Made by a program: the position numbers and the translations under genes. A DNA stretch of 9,832 nucleotides from Deltaproteobacteria bacterium (GTDB lineage Bacteria > SAR324 > NAC60-12). How positions within the stretch are numbered: position 1 is the stretch's first letter; every line of letters starts with the position of its first letter. The notes under the pieces were generated by a model. That model made no database searches, had not been told where the DNA came from, and saw only the letters and a list, made by a program, of their open reading frames with translations. Below, piece after piece: positions 5,917 to 9,832 of this stretch. The DNA lies in contig PBZZ01000014.1 in assembly GCA_002730365.1 (NCBI GenBank), forward strand, positions 1-9,832, written 5' to 3'.

Positions 5917-7167
5917 ATGGCAAAACAACCTAACGAGAACAAAGATACTCCAAATGTCAACCTTCTAAAGATTCAACAAGAACTGGAAGAATTAGCTAAG
6001 GAAGTCTTAGCAATGGAAGGTAAGGGATTTTTTGCGAAATTAGGGCTTGGAAAAAAAACGAGAGAAGTTACGGCAGCTACAGGAACCGACATCCTCGAAA
6101 TCGCTTTTTTACGTGGAGACAAAGAGATTAATAAGCTGGTTTCTCAGTTATCTGGAGACCCACAAAACCAAGCAATACGAATGCAGATGGTAGGGCGGGC
6201 CCTACAAATGGAAGGCAGACCGCAGCTAGAGGTAGCACGGGCTCTGTTGATCCACTCCTGTCTACCATTTTATTGGGGTGAAGTCACAGGACCTGCAGTA
6301 CAGATGCTACTGAGAACTTTCAAACTTTACCTCGAAAGAATCCTTCAGATTCACAAAGAGAAGATGATGGCGATTCAGTCAAATGTATTGAAGGGGGTAA
6401 ATCTCAGTGGAATTGAAGTCAACGAGGATGACATGGAAGACTCGGGAGTAGGAAACCGAGCTGGAATGATGATGGAAATTAAGATTTGTGAGGGTTTACT
6501 GGAAAAGATCAACGAAGCCAGTACCACGCTTCAAAATAAAATGGGAGTGTCTCTGAGCAAGTACGAGCTAGACTTGGCACTCGGAAAGGGTGGTGGTGGC
6601 GGGATGTTCGGCTCTGAAGGCTCAGACATTAACGTTGAACAAGTCCAAGGCATCGTCACCACCAAAATCATGCACTCGATTGACATGATTAAGCTCATTC
6701 CCATGATGAACAGTGCTGGGCTGTCACTCGCAGAAAAGATGAAGGAGATTGAGGATAAAATTCCTTATCCCTGGGTAATGATTGGGCGCCTTAACCAACA
6801 AATGGTAAGGTATCACATTATGCGCATGGAAGCTGGGGACGATCAAGCTCGACCCTTCGTTGCTCCGGCTTTCAATGCAGCCGTGGTTGCGTACCGAAGA
6901 TCCATGAAAACTGTCTCCCAATCTATGCCCAAAAAACAGGATCTTCCCGCTCTAGCTGAGTTTGCAAATCTCACATATTACGGCTACATCAACCGCCAAA
7001 TCATGAGGCTTGACAAGGAGGGATTGAAAAAACTACTGCAAGCAGGGAAAGATGCTGCTGACGCCGCTATGACCGTTGATGAGTCCTACGCACCCATGCA
7101 GGCCAGGCTGCTTAGAGCCTGTAACTCCATGGGAATGGGCTTGAGTGAAGGCGAAACGCAAGAATAG
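5917..7167 (+). CDS. Uncharacterised 416-residue soluble, mostly helical protein
   Basis: I do not recognise this protein. It has no signal peptide and no membrane segment, so it is probably cytoplasmic. Residues 15-35 form a Leu/Glu-rich amphipathic helix. A basic Gly/Lys patch (GKGFFAKLGLGKKTRE) follows at 35-50. Residues 60-160 and 245-405 are probably helical, with several Leu-, Met- and Ala-rich helices. Between them lies an acidic linker (EVNEDDMEDSG, 167-177) and a flexible glycine run (GKGGGGGMFGSEGS, 223-236), suggesting two helical domains joined by a hinge. Methionine is unusually common, at about 30 residues. No Walker, HTH, zinc or protease motif is visible. The ATG at 5917 follows AAAGG by 4 bases and an extended -10 promoter by about 38. 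It diverges from fliN and ends one base from the convergent carB stop. A function tied to fliN is possible only by position. That it is a real gene is well supported by length, ribosome site, promoter and protein-like composition. Confidence 0.85.
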   Translation: MAKQPNENKDTPNVNLLKIQQELEELAKEVLAMEGKGFFAKLGLGKKTREVTAATGTDILEIAFLRGDKEINKLVSQLSGDPQNQAIRMQMVGRALQMEGRPQLEVARALLIHSCLPFYWGEVTGPAVQMLLRTFKLYLERILQIHKEKMMAIQSNVLKGVNLSGIEVNEDDMEDSGVGNRAGMMMEIKICEGLLEKINEASTTLQNKMGVSLSKYELDLALGKGGGGGMFGSEGSDINVEQVQGIVTTKIMHSIDMIKLIPMMNSAGLSLAEKMKEIEDKIPYPWVMIGRLNQQMVRYHIMRMEAGDDQARPFVAPAFNAAVVAYRRSMKTVSQSMPKKQDLPALAEFANLTYYGYINRQIMRLDKEGLKKLLQAGKDAADAAMTVDESYAPMQARLLRACNSMGMGLSEGETQE

Positions 7168-7168
7168 T

Positions 7169-9832
7169 CTAAGCATTCTGGGCCACAGGAAATGGAAGAG
7201 GTTGATAATTCAAATTCTCCAAAGATCCTAACTGATGTAACGATTTTGTAAATTGCACTGCTGCCTCGGAAGTTGTGAAATAGGGAAGGTTATACGCCAA
7301 GACAAGCCGGCGAATGTGGCGTGCACCAACTGCCCTCTTCCTGCGACGAGTCGTGTTGATGAGTAATGCAACTTCTTTCCTCAGAATGTATTCAATGATA
7401 TTGCCTTCCTCGCTAGCATCCACAGATGTGATCTGGATTCGCTGCACACCTTGACACTTCAAAACTTGGAAAGTTCCACTAGTGGATAGAATCTCGTAAC
7501 CCATTTCTTCTAGCATCTTAGCAACTACTACCATCTTGGGCTTGTCTTCGTCCATCACTCCTATGAACACATAAGGTCTATCTAAGCTATCCTCAAAAAC
7601 GGCCATTTGTGCTTTTAGAAACGCCTCCTCGAAGTTAGTCCCCCTGCCCATTACCTCACCAGTCGAGAGCATTTCTGGACCCAGAGTCGTATCAGATCCT
7701 GTAAAACGCATAAATGGGAAGACCGTTTCCTTGACCGCATAATCTTTTGGAGCATGATACTCAAAACCAATGGAAGAGAGCTTTTCCCCGAGCATCAATC
7801 TAGTTGCGTACTTGGCAAGGGGGACCCCAATGGCCTTGCTAACAAACGGAACCGTTCTAGAAGCACGTGGATTCACCTCAATGACGTACACATCTTCCTC
7901 TTTGACTGCAAATTGAACATTCATGAGTCCGCATACTTTAAGTTCTTGAGCCATGGATTTCGCCTGTTTACAAAGCTCTTCCAAGGTATCTTGCCCAAGA
8001 CCAAATGGAGGAAGTGAACAGGCACTGTCTCCAGAATGAATTCCTGCCCGTTCAATATGTTCCATAACCCCAGCGACTTCTACTATTTCCCCATCTCCCA
8101 ACAGATCAACGTCAATTTCCACTGCATTGCTCAGGAATTGGTCAATCAAGACTGGATGATCTGGTGAAACCTTGATGGCTTCAGCAAAAAATTCTTCTAA
8201 GCAGTCCTCACTCTCAACGACCACCATGGCTCTTCCACCCAACACATACGAAGGTCGAACTAAGATTGGGTATCCAATACGTTCTGCTACCTTGCGAGCC
8301 TCTTCCAACGACCTGGCTGTGCCGTTCGCCGGTTGTTGTAGTCCAAGCTTATTCAGCATTGCTGCAAAGAGTTCTCGGTCTTCTGCTCGGTCAATACTCT
8401 CAAAATCAGTTCCCAATAACTGCACACCAGAGTCGTGGAGACGCTTTGCCAACTTTAATGGGGTTTGTCCCCCCAGTTGCACAATCACCCCAATGGGTTT
8501 CTCGAGTTCGATAACGTGCATGACTTCTTCAAAGGTGAGGGGCTCAAAATAAAGTCGATCTGAGGTATCATAATCAGTACTCACCGTTTCAGGATTACAG
8601 TTGTACATAATGGCTTCATATCCATATTCGCGAACCGCCAAAGCAGCATGGACACAACAGTAGTCAAACTCAATACCCTGACCAATCCGATTTGGACCAC
8701 TCCCCAAAATCAAAACCTTAGGCCGGCCAGTCGGGATGGATTCGTTTTCTTGGGCATATGTGGAATAGAAGTATGGAGTCTCTGAAGGAAATTCAGCCGC
8801 ACAAGTGTCTACCATCTTGAAAACAGGGCGCAATCCTTGTGACCTTCTAAGTTCAGCGACCTCAGCTTCAGGCACTTGAAATTTTTTCGCTAGCAAGGCA
8901 TCTGAAAAACCCAATGATTTCCATCGACGTAAATCTCTTCGAGTAACTTGATCAACACTCTGCTGAGCTATTTTGATTTCTTCCTGAATCAAACTCTGCA
9001 TCTGCATTAGAAACCAAGGATCGATGAAAGTTTTTTGGTGTAGACGTTCAACACTCCATCCAGATCTCAGAGCATCAGCTACAAACCATAATCGCTGGCT
9101 TGTGACACGGGAGAGTTCTTCTTCCAAAACCTCATCAAGATCGAGATCTTTTGAATAAATTTGAGACTCCAGTCCAATGTGGCCTGTTTCCAAGGATCGT
9201 AGTGCTTTCTGTAATGATTCACGGAAGGTACTACCAATTGCCATTGCTTCACCAACGGATTTCATTTGAGTTCCCAAACGTGGATCCGAGAGAGGGAATT
9301 TTTCAAAGGTAAAGCGGGGGATTTTTGTCACTACATAGTCGATAGATGGCTCAAATGAAGCGGGAGTTTTCTTGGTGATATCATTGGGAATTTCATCCAA
9401 TGTATATCCCACTGCCAGTTTGGCAGCAATTTTGGCAATCGGAAATCCTGTGGCTTTAGAGGCAAGCGCAGAACTTCTGGATACTCGAGGATTCATTTCG
9501 ATGACCATAACTTGGCCATCTCTGGGGTTGACTGCGAACTGGACATTTGAGCCACCAGTATCCACTCCAATCTCACGCATGATTTTAAAAGACATGTCAC
9601 GGAGTTGCTGGTACTCACCATCAGTAAGAGTCTGTGAAGGAGCCACTGTGATACTATCCCCAGTGTGAACGCCCATCGGATCAAAATTTTCAATGGAGCA
9701 GATGATGACGCAATTATCACTATGGTCCCTCATTACTTCCATCTCGAATTCTTTCCAACCAAGGATGGACTGTTCAACCAGAATTTCCTGCGTAGGTGAG
9801 GCCGATAATCCATTAGTGGCAATCTGAATCAG
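7169..9832 (-). CDS. carB: Carbamoyl-phosphate synthase large subunit, 5' end outside window
   Basis: This is the last 887 residues of CarB; the frame is open to the right edge and about 187 N-terminal residues are missing compared with the 1073-residue E. coli protein. With CarA, which supplies ammonia from glutamine, it makes carbamoyl phosphate from bicarbonate and two ATP, for pyrimidines and arginine. In gene order the window holds most of the first ATP-grasp half ([48 protein letters not shown]), the oligomerisation region ([11 protein letters not shown]), the second synthetase half ([70 protein letters not shown]) and the C-terminal MGS-type allosteric domain starting near [11 protein letters not shown]. 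Catalytic-domain motifs are intact. The allosteric domain departs from E. coli: the KVHEGRP loop is replaced by VDASEEG, and INTTSGRR by INTTRRRKR. An internal ATG at 9742 is not the start. No terminator was found before the convergent neighbour. Confidence 0.97.
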   Translation of the reverse strand: MIQIATNGLSASPTQEILVEQSILGWKEFEMEVMRDHSDNCVIICSIENFDPMGVHTGDSITVAPSQTLTDGEYQQLRDMSFKIMREIGVDTGGSNVQFAVNPRDGQVMVIEMNPRVSRSSALASKATGFPIAKIAAKLAVGYTLDEIPNDITKKTPASFEPSIDYVVTKIPRFTFEKFPLSDPRLGTQMKSVGEAMAIGSTFRESLQKALRSLETGHIGLESQIYSKDLDLDEVLEEELSRVTSQRLWFVADALRSGWSVERLHQKTFIDPWFLMQMQSLIQEEIKIAQQSVDQVTRRDLRRWKSLGFSDALLAKKFQVPEAEVAELRRSQGLRPVFKMVDTCAAEFPSETPYFYSTYAQENESIPTGRPKVLILGSGPNRIGQGIEFDYCCVHAALAVREYGYEAIMYNCNPETVSTDYDTSDRLYFEPLTFEEVMHVIELEKPIGVIVQLGGQTPLKLAKRLHDSGVQLLGTDFESIDRAEDRELFAAMLNKLGLQQPANGTARSLEEARKVAERIGYPILVRPSYVLGGRAMVVVESEDCLEEFFAEAIKVSPDHPVLIDQFLSNAVEIDVDLLGDGEIVEVAGVMEHIERAGIHSGDSACSLPPFGLGQDTLEELCKQAKSMAQELKVCGLMNVQFAVKEEDVYVIEVNPRASRTVPFVSKAIGVPLAKYATRLMLGEKLSSIGFEYHAPKDYAVKETVFPFMRFTGSDTTLGPEMLSTGEVMGRGTNFEEAFLKAQMAVFEDSLDRPYVFIGVMDEDKPKMVVVAKMLEEMGYEILSTSGTFQVLKCQGVQRIQITSVDASEEGNIIEYILRKEVALLINTTRRRKRAVGARHIRRLVLAYNLPYFTTSEAAVQFTKSLHQLGSLENLNYQPLPFPVAQNA

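Noticed and set aside
8172..8552. Long open frames on the plus strand inside carB (also 7754-8017 and 9372-9668)
   Set aside because: They are antisense to well-conserved carB codons, have low-complexity Ser/Arg-rich translations and no ribosome sites.

Overview
The window looks like ordinary chromosomal DNA from a flagellated Gram-negative bacterium, most likely proteobacterial. G+C is in the low-to-mid 40s by eye. The pointers are a ClpA-type (not ClpC-type) protease unfoldase, a lipoprotein predicted aminopeptidase, the flagellar switch protein FliN, a secreted CARDB protein and a large single-chain CarB. A deep-branching marine or deltaproteobacteria-like lineage is a guess that I cannot test here. 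No phage, transposon, tRNA, rRNA or CRISPR signal was seen.

Layout, left to right. The 3' end of clpA runs in from the left edge (1-450, +) and is followed by a likely intrinsic terminator (505-540). A tight three-gene plus-strand cluster follows: a coiled-coil/zinc-ribbon protein (623-1360), a lipoprotein zinc aminopeptidase (1370-2440) and a polytopic flippase-like membrane protein (2440-3432). The last two overlap by one base. A minus-strand CBS-pair protein (3438-3869) meets this cluster tail to tail. Next on the minus strand are fliN (5394-5690) and a secreted CARDB protein (4006-5292), the latter ending in a hairpin terminator. A divergent AT-rich intergenic region (5691-5916) carries a good extended -10 promoter that drives an unrecognised 416-residue cytoplasmic protein (5917-7167, +). 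The rest is the 3' five-sixths of carB (7169-9832, -), whose 5' end lies beyond the right edge.

Functional picture. Most genes are housekeeping: regulated proteolysis, pyrimidine/arginine precursor synthesis and the flagellar switch. The three-gene cluster places a membrane-anchored peptidase next to a transporter-like protein, which suggests an envelope role. I see no convincing evidence of a new multi-gene system. The points most worth a second look are the 416-residue protein of unknown function, the remodelled allosteric effector site of CarB, and the fliN gene that stands apart from any other flagellar gene.
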